Assembly (NCBI GenBank): GCA_963204965.1
Contig: CAUJKA010000218.1
Span: 81,464 to 117,325, forward strand
Source of the DNA: Planctomycetota bacterium
Lineage (GTDB): Bacteria; Planctomycetota; Planctomycetia; Pirellulales; Pirellulaceae
Direction: 5' to 3'
Length of the DNA: 35,862 bases
The position numbers and the translations under genes were made by a program. The notes beneath the pieces were generated by a model, which was not told where the DNA came from, ran no database searches, and was given only the letters and a program-made list of their open reading frames with translations. This document shows positions 1 to 9,700 of the stretch, one piece after another (the first letter of the stretch is position 1; each line of letters begins with the position of its first letter).

Positions 1-89
1 GGTACGTTCGGGAGCAGAGTTTATGTATCGACTACCATCGCTACGGCAACCTCGGCTTCCGAGCCGACGAACCTCGCGCCGAAGTGCTC

Positions 90-320
90 TAGTGTGCCAC
101 GCCAGTCCCTGGCGTTTCGTCATGGTCGCCTTTCGCGCAAAAGTCGTAGGTTGGGTTGAGGAACGAAACCCAACAACCAGCACTGACGGGTACGCCGATC
201 AAGCAGGAGAATTCAGGAACGGCCGCGGATCTTAAGCGTGCTTGCTCATCAATCGAGATTACATCGCAGTGAAGTCGGTCTATGCTTAGAGTATACGCCA
301 GGGACTGGCGTGCCACACTA
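90..320. repeat. 26-bp perfect inverted repeat (90-115 and 295-320)
   Basis: Bases 90-115 are the exact reverse complement of 295-320. Each arm also contains its own small hairpin, ACGCCAG-TCC-CTGGCGT, so both arms look like copies of one short palindromic element placed head to head about 180 bp apart. The enclosed DNA encodes nothing recognisable and has no transposase. It resembles interspersed REP-type elements or the ends of a very small non-autonomous element. Confidence 0.8.
150..174. repeat. REP-like palindrome
   Basis: GTTGGGTT (150-157) and AACCCAAC (167-174) are perfect 8-bp arms around a 9-nt loop. The GTTGGGTT...AACCCAAC hairpin resembles REP-like intergenic palindromes known from many bacteria. 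It lies between the arms of the larger 90-320 inverted repeat. Confidence 0.7.
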
Positions 321-326
321 CAGAAT

Positions 327-381
327 CTGAACCCCGGGCGGTATCAGCTCCGTAACGCTACCTTTGCGGAGCAAAAGGCGA
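327..381 (+). repeat. 55-nt dispersed element, copy 1, overlapping a gene end
   Basis: This stretch matches the reverse complement of 2515-2569 over 55 nt with a few substitutions and compensating 1-nt gaps. Both copies contain CTGAACCC, ATCAGCT, AACGCTA and the block TTGCGGAGCAAAAGGCGA. The copy overlaps the 3' end of the 675-residue membrane protein gene. It supplies that gene's stop codon and its last seven residues (SPFAPQR). Confidence 0.7.
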
Positions 382-2385
382 AAATCTCTGCTCTGTTGAC
401 GAACTTAGTCGCAGTGGCATCAAGAGTAGGAACAAGCCAATTGTTGCCGGGGCTAAAAAACGAAATGCACTGATCGTCGAGTCGACCTCAGACTCATACC
501 AGAACCAATCATTTCCAAGAAGGTAGTTGAGGACGTAGTAGTACGTTCCATTGAGAAAGCGATAAATCGACTCGGACAGCAAGGCGGCGACAAGCAATCC
601 GATCAAGATGAACAGCTTGGGTTGTGATAGCTTTGTTAGGAATACACACGTCACCGCTGCAAGGATCGCACTGTGAACCAGAGTGCTTTGGATATCCACC
701 ATTGAGAGATCGATGTTCAAATAGGGAATGAGGCGTTTGTAGAGCACCGCGGCCAGCGCGACATCAAAAGCGATGACTGCGAGATCTACCAAACCAAATT
801 GCCACTTAGTTGGTGATGGCATTGCTAGTGGCGGAATCAAGATTGGTTTAGCAATCAAAGCAAAACAGATCACCAATGTTCCTGAGACCAGCGATTGAAT
901 CACAAAATGCTGCAACAAATACGACGCATAATCCGGGTCTGCTTCGTTATGTGAAATAAGCAGATAAGCCACGGAAGCATAGAGAATAATCATGAGTGTG
1001 AATCGGAATCTCCATCGACTAATCCGCTGCCAACAATGGAGAATGGCAAAAAGCAGAATGGCTTGAAGAGCTCCTTCCGCGATTTGATTGATCGACTGAT
1101 TGCTGTCCCAAATCCCGTCAGAGGGTATTCTGCTAAGCAGTCCAACCAACAGCAGTGCCGCAATCAGCCAAATTCCAGTATCACGGAACGCGACTTGGCT
1201 AAACTTCAGTGATTGTGTTGTTGGCCAAGTCCACGCCACAAACCAAACGAAGACGCCAGCTACCAGCACGCAAAGCCCATAGATGAGCTTTCGATAGGGC
1301 CTATGTTCAATCAGCAATTCTCCAGATGAAATGTCGAATACTGCTAAACCGTAGGGTGCCAAAAAGACTGCCAATTTGTTTTCGTCAAACGGTTCGACTC
1401 CCCAGTTGGAAGACACTTCAATAGTGCGAAGAGTTCCATTGGAATTTGAAATAAAGTCGAACGCACCGTTGTTACGAAAAATCGAATAGTCACCAAAGAT
1501 GCCAGCGAATTTTGCTTCTGGGCTTGAGTGTTGTGGCAACCACCTTTTCTGATCAAAGCTGAAGATTGGCTTACCGTCGTGTACCTGCTCGGCAACAAAC
1601 GACTTCCCCGCGATCTCAAACCTAAGGGGCACTTGATAGTGAATCGTGATCGACTCAATCAGCTTGCCGGAATTGCGATCATGGTAGGTCACTTCTCGTA
1701 GATCTTCAGTGACACAAACGATCTCTTCGTTCACAAGAATTGGACGTTGAGGCAATTCAAGCTCTCGAACACGAACGAACTCTCGATCGATGGTTGTGAA
1801 TTCAAGTAAAAGGAAGCCCGAGTCATGTTGTGATACGAAGTAGACATTCTTCGCATCGCTATGCAGGAAATTCCAGGACTTGGAAGTGTCGTTGCTTAAC
1901 TCAGTCGTCTTTGTTTCGAGCTTTGGATTCTGGCAGTCGATCCAGGTTAGCTGGTTGTCATTTTCACCAACTAAGAAACCTCCATCTACTAAGTGGGGAA
2001 CCCAATCCAGCCATAACTCATCGGGAATTGCCGTATCTGACAAGATATTGTGCAAACGATACGGATGGTATGGCGCTGCGTGAACGTTCTTTGCCATGTC
2101 GACCAGCAGCCAATTGTCTTTTCGTATAGACAAAGCGGTAGACACTTCAGTAGCGCTTAAGATCTGAGACTCACCAGATTCAAGTTTGACTTGAAAGCCC
2201 TCTTGATCGAATGTATGCCACCCCTCGCAGAAAATAGCATTTTGCTTTGAGTGATCGAGATTGGCGGTGTAATATGTATCGCTAGAAGAGAGGTACGGAG
2301 TGGATTGGATGAGCCACCAAGCCAGCGCACACAGTGGGAAGATTGCCAAAGCAAGCACTATCTGATAACGCACAACGCTGTTCAT
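358..2385 (-). CDS. Polytopic membrane protein with large extracytoplasmic N-terminal domain
   Basis: I do not recognise the family. The 675-residue product starts with a hydrophobic segment (about residues 7-24) that is a signal anchor. A domain of roughly 340 residues follows, rich in short beta-strand-like stretches (WLLVD, NVYFVSQ, IVCVTED, GLAVFD), which suggests a WD40/PQQ-like propeller. From about residue 370 to the end there are about nine further hydrophobic segments. The likely layout is an outside sensor or scaffold domain tethered to a membrane bundle. The ATG at 2385 has no clear Shine-Dalgarno. The gene follows the tandem transglutaminase-like genes on the same strand, but a 253-bp gap with two palindromic repeats separates them, so co-transcription is uncertain. 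The last seven codons and the stop lie inside a dispersed repeat, so the native C terminus may have been altered. Confidence 0.75.
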   Translation of the reverse strand: MNSVVRYQIVLALAIFPLCALAWWLIQSTPYLSSSDTYYTANLDHSKQNAIFCEGWHTFDQEGFQVKLESGESQILSATEVSTALSIRKDNWLLVDMAKNVHAAPYHPYRLHNILSDTAIPDELWLDWVPHLVDGGFLVGENDNQLTWIDCQNPKLETKTTELSNDTSKSWNFLHSDAKNVYFVSQHDSGFLLLEFTTIDREFVRVRELELPQRPILVNEEIVCVTEDLREVTYHDRNSGKLIESITIHYQVPLRFEIAGKSFVAEQVHDGKPIFSFDQKRWLPQHSSPEAKFAGIFGDYSIFRNNGAFDFISNSNGTLRTIEVSSNWGVEPFDENKLAVFLAPYGLAVFDISSGELLIEHRPYRKLIYGLCVLVAGVFVWFVAWTWPTTQSLKFSQVAFRDTGIWLIAALLLVGLLSRIPSDGIWDSNQSINQIAEGALQAILLFAILHCWQRISRWRFRFTLMIILYASVAYLLISHNEADPDYASYLLQHFVIQSLVSGTLVICFALIAKPILIPPLAMPSPTKWQFGLVDLAVIAFDVALAAVLYKRLIPYLNIDLSMVDIQSTLVHSAILAAVTCVFLTKLSQPKLFILIGLLVAALLSESIYRFLNGTYYYVLNYLLGNDWFWYESEVDSTISAFRFLAPATIGLFLLLMPLRLSSSTEQRFSPFAPQR

Positions 2386-2448
2386 GCTGAAAGACGCTTT
2401 TAGTCCTTGACTTCAGGGCATACAAACGCTCGGGGCAAGCCATTGTAG

Positions 2449-2476
2449 GCCGTAACAAGCACCGCGCCGTTACGGC
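2449..2476. repeat. REP-like palindrome
   Basis: GCCGTAAC (2449-2456) and GTTACGGC (2469-2476) form a perfect 8-bp stem with a 12-nt GC-rich loop. It lies in the gap between two minus-strand genes. It has no T-run, so it looks like a repetitive extragenic palindrome rather than an intrinsic terminator. Confidence 0.65.
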
Positions 2477-2512
2477 ATCCTCAAAAAGCCCCTTTCAAAT
2501 GAGCTCCCCTAG

Positions 2513-2621
2513 AGTCGCCTTTTGCTCCGCAATAATAGCGTTGTTGTAGCTGATCCCGCCAGGGTTCAGGTCTTTATGAATGCCCCGAACTCTCGCTACT
2601 TTTGTGGAGCAAAAGGCGACT
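2513..2621. repeat. 109-bp MITE-like imperfect palindrome with 28-bp terminal inverted repeats
   Basis: Bases 2513-2540 and 2594-2621 are inverted copies of each other over 28 bp with about four mismatches; both contain GGAGCAAAAGGCGACT or its complement. The left half (2515-2569) also matches the single-arm copy at 327-381. The element begins 17 bp beyond the stop codon of the upstream gene. There is no coding capacity and no visible target-site duplication. Confidence 0.7.
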
Positions 2622-2638
2622 ATCACAGTTTAAAACAA

Positions 2639-5600
2639 TCAGTTTGGTACAGCTTGTTTCGCTCGGATGTCGCGAATTCGGATTTGTGCCAAGTCATAGG
2701 AACTAGTCAGAGATCGCATCGATCCGGGCTCTTCGACTTTTTCGTAGGCTCTCAGTGCAGCTTCGAATAGGCCGCACTCTTCAGCGATCAATCCAACAAC
2801 AATCCAATCTGCGTGAGTCACCTTTTCGCCTTGAATTGCCGCTAGTTTTCGCAGGTCCTCGACCGCCTCGGGGATCATTCCAACACGTGCCTCGGCACAG
2901 GCAAGAGAGCGGAGACTCGCAGGTTCATTACGAGGTCGTATAACTTTTGCCGCGTTTCTGACGTCTTCTTCGTGAAGTTCTCCAGCAAATACAGACTCCC
3001 AAAGAAATGAACTCCAGCATTCATTGTCAGGAAGTTGTTTCACTCGATTCTTCAACCCAGGTAGGTTCTTGGCAAACTCCCCCGTTGCTTGATTGAATAA
3101 ACCTTCAACCTCAAGACGTCGTTTCACAGAATAAGTCGTTAAGCCTTCATCAAAAACCTCTTTCGCCTCGTCCAGCTTATCATCTTCGATAAGGCAAACG
3201 ATCAAATTAGATCTGGTTCCGATAAAAGATGGGTTCAACTTCAGGAACGCTTTCGCTTCGTCCGCATATTGTGGAGCATGAGTTTCCCAGAGATTCTTGA
3301 GCAAATAGAGCCAATATTGCTTTCGACGAACATCGGAATCTTCCGTTTCAATCCAAGCTTTGGCTTCCGCGTATTTGGCTTGATCGACTCCTTCCCACGG
3401 CGTCAGCAGTTTGACAACTTGGTCAAATAGCTCAGGTGTTTTTTTGTTGCTAAGGTTCCAGACCATTTTCGCCGGAGTTCCTGACTCTGCATAACGCGGG
3501 TTGGCAGGAGGAGAATTCTCTAGGCACCAGCCGATCCACTTTACTGCTGCTTCAAGCTTGCCTTGAGCCGCTAAGTGCTTGGCATGTTCAATGAACGCAA
3601 AAGAGTCCTTGCCAGGTAGTAAAATCTGGTAGCCGTTGGGTTGTTTCTGGACGAACACAATTGCTTTAATCGATCCGTTTGTAACGAGACATCGATAACC
3701 GGTGTTGTCATTCCCCTCCACCTTGATATCAAGCGGAACCGCCCTTCTTACGCCGTCCCGGTTGGCCAGGCCCTCCCTTAAAGTACTTCGCAAGTCGACG
3801 ACAAAATTGTTAGCCATCGCGCGCTCCAAGCCTTCGTCTGTCGAATTTGGGTTGGAGATAATGTCGGCCCAACTTTCAAACTGTATGCCTGAGAGATGAA
3901 TTCGCCGGATCAGTTCGGCCGCAACTCGCTGTGGGGTTGTCGTTGGAGTTCGATCAGCTTCTGGAGTAGTCATACTGAGCGACTTAACCACTTCCAGAGT
4001 CATTGACTCGCCGGGACCTTTGAACGCCATAAGGAACTCTGCTATGGTCGAGTACAACCTACGGTGGATCAATTGTGCTTGAACGGTGTCAGAAACAAAT
4101 GTCTTGAGCTCAATATCATTTCCAATTCTGTCACGGAGTTTTTTTACTTCAACCCAGCGGGCCTCTCTCGCGAATTCAAAACATCGCAGCGCTAGCGAAA
4201 TTCGCTCGACCTTATACCTGTCCGCGAGTGCGATGGCCTCTGGGAGTTGATCCCCAAATGCTAAACAGTAGATTTGTAAGTCCCGCATTGCGAGCGTCGT
4301 ATTAACAGTTGCTTCCTCACACTCCTTGATGATTTTGAGGCACTTGGGTGTATCTCCAAATGTTTGACGTTCCAGCGAGTCTAAGTCTCGATATGCCAAC
4401 ATTGCGAGATAGTGGTATGATAGATGCTCCTTGGGATCAAGATTCCTAGCTTTGACGAAAGCTCGTTCTGCTTCCACGCGATTCATTCCTGGGTAGAATG
4501 ATCGCCCACTTGGGTCTACCATGTAAGTTACGCCCAAGGCGATGTGCATCATTGCATCGCTAGGATTCTCGGATACGGCCTCCAACGCAACTCTGCGAGC
4601 TTCGTCAACCAGCCCTGTATCACACAACTGCAGGACGTAACTCCTTAGTGCTGAGCCCGTTCTCTCAGATTCCCAATTCTTCTTTGCTTTCTGAACGAGA
4701 CGTATAACGGACAGACCGTCAGTGGGACGTTTTTCACGAAAATCCACTGACGTATTCCATTCGCTATTTGCATCATCAAGATTCTTGACGATCTCATGCA
4801 ATTGTCCAAGTTCGTCTACAGATAGTACACAGGCCTGGGCCCTCACTTGAAGAGATACAAACAGCGATCCGTCCTCCTGCTTACTGACTTTCTTCTGCAA
4901 ATCCACGCCACCGATTTTGGCAATGGTCTCACCGATTTTTGCTTGGACTTCCCAACCTTCAGGAGCATAAATCTTGTAATCACAGCGGTTCAACGATGGC
5001 ACCAAGACCTCGGCGGGATGCGATCTCGTCACCGTTCGATCCTTGTCAGAACTTTCGAGCAAGAAGGCTTGTGGCAAGAACTTAAGAAGATTCTCGAAGT
5101 ACACTACATTTCGGTAAGCTGTATAGTTGATCTCTTGCAAATGCAAACCTCTGATCTCTATGGTTTCGTGAAACTCTGGCCCTGCAGTCCAAGGGTTATC
5201 TTGACTAAGTATGCGAAAACTCAGGTTCGGCGCACGTTTCTTAAAGACTTCAGCGTGGTGCTTTTCTGCCTGTTCGATAGTATTAAGAATTGCCGTCTCC
5301 CTTTCAGAAACCGCATGAAAGCCACCGTATGTTACAGACGAAAGGAGGGTCAGTGTTCGATCTTGCTGCAGCTTCAATTCCCTTTCTTCGATTCGAGAAT
5401 TGATTTCAGGAGAAGATTTAGGAATCTGGGTGAGTGTCTGGTCTTCTGCTGCTATCAAGGCAAGCTTGCCTTGCAGGTACTCAGGCACATTGTCGATCGT
5501 GGAGCCGAGGCTGCTGCAATCGATCCAGTATTGGCGGCCTTCGATGGTCGCGACAGTGATCGCATGAGTGAATGAGTTCAACCCAACAATTCGAGTGTCT

Positions 5601-6706
5601 GGGAGTTGAGATCTGGCGGCATCGACTAAGGCCACATTTGCATCGATCCCTTGCTCCCTGAGCAATCCCACAAGAAAAGTTGCTTGATCCTTGCTGTCGC
5701 CAATTCGACTAGATTGCAATTGCATTGGCGATGCCGGAACTATCGACGAATCGCCAAACGGAAGAGCTTTGAAATGGATATTCTTCTTTATCCACTGAAT
5801 CGAAGCTTGCAACTTTTCGATCTTAGAGACTGCTTCTGCTGAGATCGTATCTTTTGCTAAGCTTGCAAACGACATTTCAGAAAGTTTGCGATCAACGATT
5901 TTAGAATAGGCCGATGCTACCTGTTCCCACGAACCGCCAACAACCACCGCTACTTTGTTTAGAGCATAGCCTCCTCCTGCTTGGAAATACTCAAAACGTT
6001 TGAGATCCAACCGCTCGACATTCTCAAGTTCAATAAGTCGTCGAATTCTGGCTCCCGAAGTTGTCTTTTGGATTGCATGCTCCTTTCCCACGAAAAACAC
6101 TTTTAGTGGCAAGGTCTCCATCGCAGTAATTTCAACCGAGCGATATGCAGTGGGTTCATAGCTATCCAGCAACTCCAAGTAATATCTGCCAGTTTCAAAG
6201 AATGGAGATAGCTCCTCAGTAGTCACAACCTCCTCGACTATGGCGCCTTCTTGCAATCCTGGCAATTCCGCTCTGAGAACTAGGTCGTTGGTTAGAACCG
6301 CGGTATCGGAACGTTGTGCGGGCGTCACGGTCAGCTTGTCTTTTTCAAACTCGTGAGCCTTTCCCTTCCGATCATAGACTCGTGCTCGAACAATTGGCTG
6401 TTTCTGATACCAAGGCGAGTACTCTAGTTCTATTGTTCCGTTTTCAGCGATGGCACTCGGACCGACCCTCCAAACAGTTCGAGCCGATTTCGTTAAGATT
6501 CCCTGTTCGTCAAAGCTATACAGAACTTCATGAAGTAGTATGTGGCGTCCCGCAGAGTCGTCCTTTACTTTTCGATCTTTGAAGGCATTTACTATCTCTT
6601 CGTAGGTGTGTTCAAAAGGTCTTGGCAGTGGCGATTGCGATAGAACTGCTTTTCCGCTACACAATGCGACAAGAAGGAACAAAAATAGAACGCGGACGCA
6701 AATCAT
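2639..6706 (-). CDS. Secreted DUF3857-transglutaminase-TPR protein, catalytic Cys replaced by Ser
   Basis: The 1355-residue product has a signal peptide (about 1-23), a DUF3857-type beta domain (about 45-215), a transglutaminase-like core (about 290-400), a second beta-rich segment, and a long helical TPR-like C-terminal half. It is colinear over its whole length with the upstream neighbour. The transglutaminase Cys-His-Asp triad is incomplete: the Cys motif reads GDSKDQ, with AGC (Ser338) where the neighbour has GDCKDQ, while His381 (FTHAI) and Asp396 (YWIDC) remain. It is probably inactive as a cysteine enzyme; a binding role is inference. ATG at 6706 is preferred over the TTG one codon earlier because GAGGG lies 6 nt upstream. 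The gap to the upstream paralogue is about 20 bp, so the two are almost certainly one transcript. Confidence 0.9.
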   Translation of the reverse strand: MICVRVLFLFLLVALCSGKAVLSQSPLPRPFEHTYEEIVNAFKDRKVKDDSAGRHILLHEVLYSFDEQGILTKSARTVWRVGPSAIAENGTIELEYSPWYQKQPIVRARVYDRKGKAHEFEKDKLTVTPAQRSDTAVLTNDLVLRAELPGLQEGAIVEEVVTTEELSPFFETGRYYLELLDSYEPTAYRSVEITAMETLPLKVFFVGKEHAIQKTTSGARIRRLIELENVERLDLKRFEYFQAGGGYALNKVAVVVGGSWEQVASAYSKIVDRKLSEMSFASLAKDTISAEAVSKIEKLQASIQWIKKNIHFKALPFGDSSIVPASPMQLQSSRIGDSKDQATFLVGLLREQGIDANVALVDAARSQLPDTRIVGLNSFTHAITVATIEGRQYWIDCSSLGSTIDNVPEYLQGKLALIAAEDQTLTQIPKSSPEINSRIEERELKLQQDRTLTLLSSVTYGGFHAVSERETAILNTIEQAEKHHAEVFKKRAPNLSFRILSQDNPWTAGPEFHETIEIRGLHLQEINYTAYRNVVYFENLLKFLPQAFLLESSDKDRTVTRSHPAEVLVPSLNRCDYKIYAPEGWEVQAKIGETIAKIGGVDLQKKVSKQEDGSLFVSLQVRAQACVLSVDELGQLHEIVKNLDDANSEWNTSVDFREKRPTDGLSVIRLVQKAKKNWESERTGSALRSYVLQLCDTGLVDEARRVALEAVSENPSDAMMHIALGVTYMVDPSGRSFYPGMNRVEAERAFVKARNLDPKEHLSYHYLAMLAYRDLDSLERQTFGDTPKCLKIIKECEEATVNTTLAMRDLQIYCLAFGDQLPEAIALADRYKVERISLALRCFEFAREARWVEVKKLRDRIGNDIELKTFVSDTVQAQLIHRRLYSTIAEFLMAFKGPGESMTLEVVKSLSMTTPEADRTPTTTPQRVAAELIRRIHLSGIQFESWADIISNPNSTDEGLERAMANNFVVDLRSTLREGLANRDGVRRAVPLDIKVEGNDNTGYRCLVTNGSIKAIVFVQKQPNGYQILLPGKDSFAFIEHAKHLAAQGKLEAAVKWIGWCLENSPPANPRYAESGTPAKMVWNLSNKKTPELFDQVVKLLTPWEGVDQAKYAEAKAWIETEDSDVRRKQYWLYLLKNLWETHAPQYADEAKAFLKLNPSFIGTRSNLIVCLIEDDKLDEAKEVFDEGLTTYSVKRRLEVEGLFNQATGEFAKNLPGLKNRVKQLPDNECWSSFLWESVFAGELHEEDVRNAAKVIRPRNEPASLRSLACAEARVGMIPEAVEDLRKLAAIQGEKVTHADWIVVGLIAEECGLFEAALRAYEKVEEPGSMRSLTSSYDLAQIRIRDIRAKQAVPN

Positions 6707-6712
6707 CAATTA

Positions 6713-6717
6713 CCCTC
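6713..6717 (-). promoter_or_regulatory. Shine-Dalgarno GAGGG deciding the start of the second transglutaminase paralogue
   Basis: On the minus strand GAGGG ends 6 nt before ATG 6706 but only 3 nt before the TTG at 6709. The spacing favours the ATG. The site lies in the short gap after the stop codon of the upstream paralogue. Confidence 0.65.
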
Positions 6718-6727
6718 TTGCAATGAC

Positions 6728-9700
6728 CTACTGTGCTTGTTTCGCTCGGATTGCGCGAATTCGGATTTGTGCCAAGTCATAGGCGCTAGTGAGCGAGGGC
6801 TGCTCGCGTTGTTCTTCAACTTTTTCGTAGGCCCTCAACGCAGCTTGCCAAAGGTCGCACTGTTCGGCGATCATTCCAATGACAAGCCAGTCGGCATGGG
6901 CCAGCTTCTCACCTTGAATTGCCATTAGTTTTCGCAGGTCCTCGATTGCTTCGCTGACCATGCCAGTACTTGCCTCCGCACAGGCAAGTGAGTGAAGACT
7001 ATAGGGTTCGTAGAGAGGGCGAATCACTCGAACTGCATTGCGCACATCTTCGGCTTGGAGTTTTTCGGCAAAGGTGGATTCCCATAAGAATGAATTCCAG
7101 CTTCCGGAGTCAGGAAGTTGATCTAACCGCTTCTTCAATATAGGCAGATTCTCTGAAAACTCGCTCGATGCCTGATTGAATAGACGTTCGGTCTCGATGC
7201 GGCTGACCGCAGAGTAATGTGCCGAGCCTTCTTTGAAAACTGCTTTCGCCTCATCCACCCTACCGCTCTCTAGCAGTCTCGTTATCAGCTTATATCTGGT
7301 GTTTACGAAAGCTGGTTGTAGTTGAAGGAGTTGCTTTGCCTCGTCAATAAAATGGGGCGAGTTAGTATCGCAGAGATTCTTGAGCATATGGAGCCAATAC
7401 TGGGTTTTGCGAGCCTTGGACTTTTCGGAATCAATCCAAGCTTTTGCCTCCTCGTATTTTGCCTGCTCCATTCCATCCCAAGGCTCCAGCATCTTGAGAA
7501 CTTGGTCAACAAGCTCGGGTGTTTTTTTGCGGTTAAGATCCCAAATTGTCTTGGCAGGTTCGCCCGACTCTGCATCCAGAAGGCCTGCAGCAGGAACGCC
7601 ATTCAAGCCCCAGCCGATCCACTTGATTGCTGCATCAAGTTTACCTTCACTAGCCAATCGCTTAGCATGCCCAACCAATCCTTCACGTTCCTTACCAGAT
7701 AGTAGCACCTGATAGCCTTGTGGTTGCTTCAAAACGAAAACAGTTGCTTTGATGTACTCGTGATTCACGCGACAACGGTATCCGGTTTCGTCGTCGCCTT
7801 CAGCCTTGACGTCAACCAAAACCGCTCTGCTTACACCATTGCGATCGATTGCTCGCTTTCGGAAAAAGCTACGCACGTCGACAACAACATCAAGCGATAG
7901 AGAATTTTCCAATTGTGGATCTGAAGCACTTGGATTGGAAATGATGTCACCCCAACGCTCAAATTGCGTGCCTGATAGATGAATACGTCGAATCAACTCG
8001 GCTGCGACTCGTTGGGGAGTTGTGGAGGGAGCTTGGTCAACTTCAGTTGGAACACGTTTTCGGAGTGCCTTAGCCAACTCAAGATTTTGATGTTCATTGG
8101 GGTCTATGAATGCTTCAATGAAATCCGCGGTCGTTGAGTACAGGCGGCGATTTAGCAAATATCCCTTGACCGTATCAAGAACCATGGTCTTGAGTGCAGG
8201 ATCATTCCCAATTCGTTCCCGCAGTTTTTTCACCTCGCCCCAACGGGCTGCTCTCGCATATTCAAAACACCGTAATATTATCCCCATGCGTTCAAGCCTA
8301 TTCTGATCCGCGATTGCAATCGCCTCGGGAATACGATCTTCACTCGCCAAACAGCTGATCTGCAAGTCTCGCATTGCGAGGGTCATGGATCCAGTTGCCG
8401 CCTCGCACTCCTTGATGATTTGAAGGCACTTTGGGGCATCACCCACTGTATAACGCTCCACTGAATCTAGGTCATGAAAAGCAAGCATCGAGAGGTAGTG
8501 GTACGAAAGCAAATCTTTCGGATCAAGTTCCTTGGCACGCAAGAACGCTCGTTCTGCCTCTTGGCGATTCATTCCCGGGTATAGATTTCGCCCACCAAGG
8601 TCTACCATGTTCGCCACACCCAAAGCGATGTAAGCCTTTGCGTCCTGCGGGATTTCCTTAACAGCCTTATTGGCCACCCAACGAGCTTCATCAACCAGTG
8701 CCGCATCACACAAGTGACTCACGTAATCAACAAGTGCTTCGCCAGTCTTTTGAGATTCCCAATTGAGTTTTGCATTCCGGACGAGTTGGACCCTAGTGAA
8801 TTCTTCTTCAGGTTCCTTTTCCCGAAAAAGCACCGTTGTATTCCAGTCGCTAGTGATATCGTCAAATTTCGAAGTGATTTCGTGCAATTGACGAAGTTCG
8901 TCTACAGTCAGAATGCAGGCTTCGGCTCGCAGTTCGAGCAATACATGTATCGACCCATCCTCCTGCTTGTCAACTTTCTGCACCAATCCAACCCCACCGA
9001 TTTGAAGCTTCCTCTCACCAACTTTGGCCTGTATTTCCCATCCTTGAGGAGCTCGGATTGTGTATTTCCTACGGCTCAAATAGGGCTCGAAAACCTCGGC
9101 GGAGTGCTTTCTTGATCGTGTTTGTTTTTCCTCGACGGGCTCGAGCAAGTAGGCTTGTGGTAGGTATTCGAAGAGCCTACTGAAGTTAAGAACGTGCCGA
9201 TAAACCGTATAGCTAACCTCTTCCAGCAGCAAGCCATTGATCTCGCTGGTTCGGTGGAACTCATTCTCCGCTGTCCAAGCGTCATCTTGCTTGAGAATAC
9301 GAAAGCTTGCTTCTGGTACTTCTTGTTGAAGGAGTTCGGTGTAGTACTTTTCGCTTTGTTCGATCGTCTCGGATATTGCCTGTTCCCGTACTGGAACCGC
9401 CTGAAAGCCACTGTAGGTCTCGGTGGATCGGACTGTCAGGGTTCGGTTTTTCTTGAGTTCCAGTTCCTTTTCTTCCACTCGGGAGTTGATCACTGGAGAT
9501 GCTAAAGGAATTTGTGTGAGCGACTGATTCTCCCCAGCGATCAAGGCAAGCTTGCCTTGCAAGTAGTATGGAACATTACTGATTGTGGAACCGAGGCTGG
9601 TGCAATCAATCCAGTACTGTTGGCCATCGATGTTTGCAACTGCAATTGCATGGTTGAAAGCGTTTAGTCCAACTATGCGTTTGTTCGGAAACTGAAATCC

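Larger units (their letters stand above)
1..357. other. Intergenic repeat-rich region
   Basis: No convincing gene is visible here. The stretch holds three repeat features listed separately: a 26-bp inverted repeat pair, a REP-like palindrome between its arms, and a 55-nt dispersed element that runs into the end of the next gene. Bases 1-89 show nothing I recognise. Short open frames here are low-complexity and overlap the repeats. Confidence 0.6.

Noticed and set aside
90..2621. Composite transposon bounded by repeats around the 675-residue membrane gene
   Set aside because: The flanking repeats are different families or single arms, there is no transposase, and no target-site duplication is visible.
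4847..5575. 242-codon open frame on the plus strand
   Set aside because: It is antisense to the Ser-variant transglutaminase gene, has no family features, and the opposite strand carries conserved motifs shared with its paralogue.
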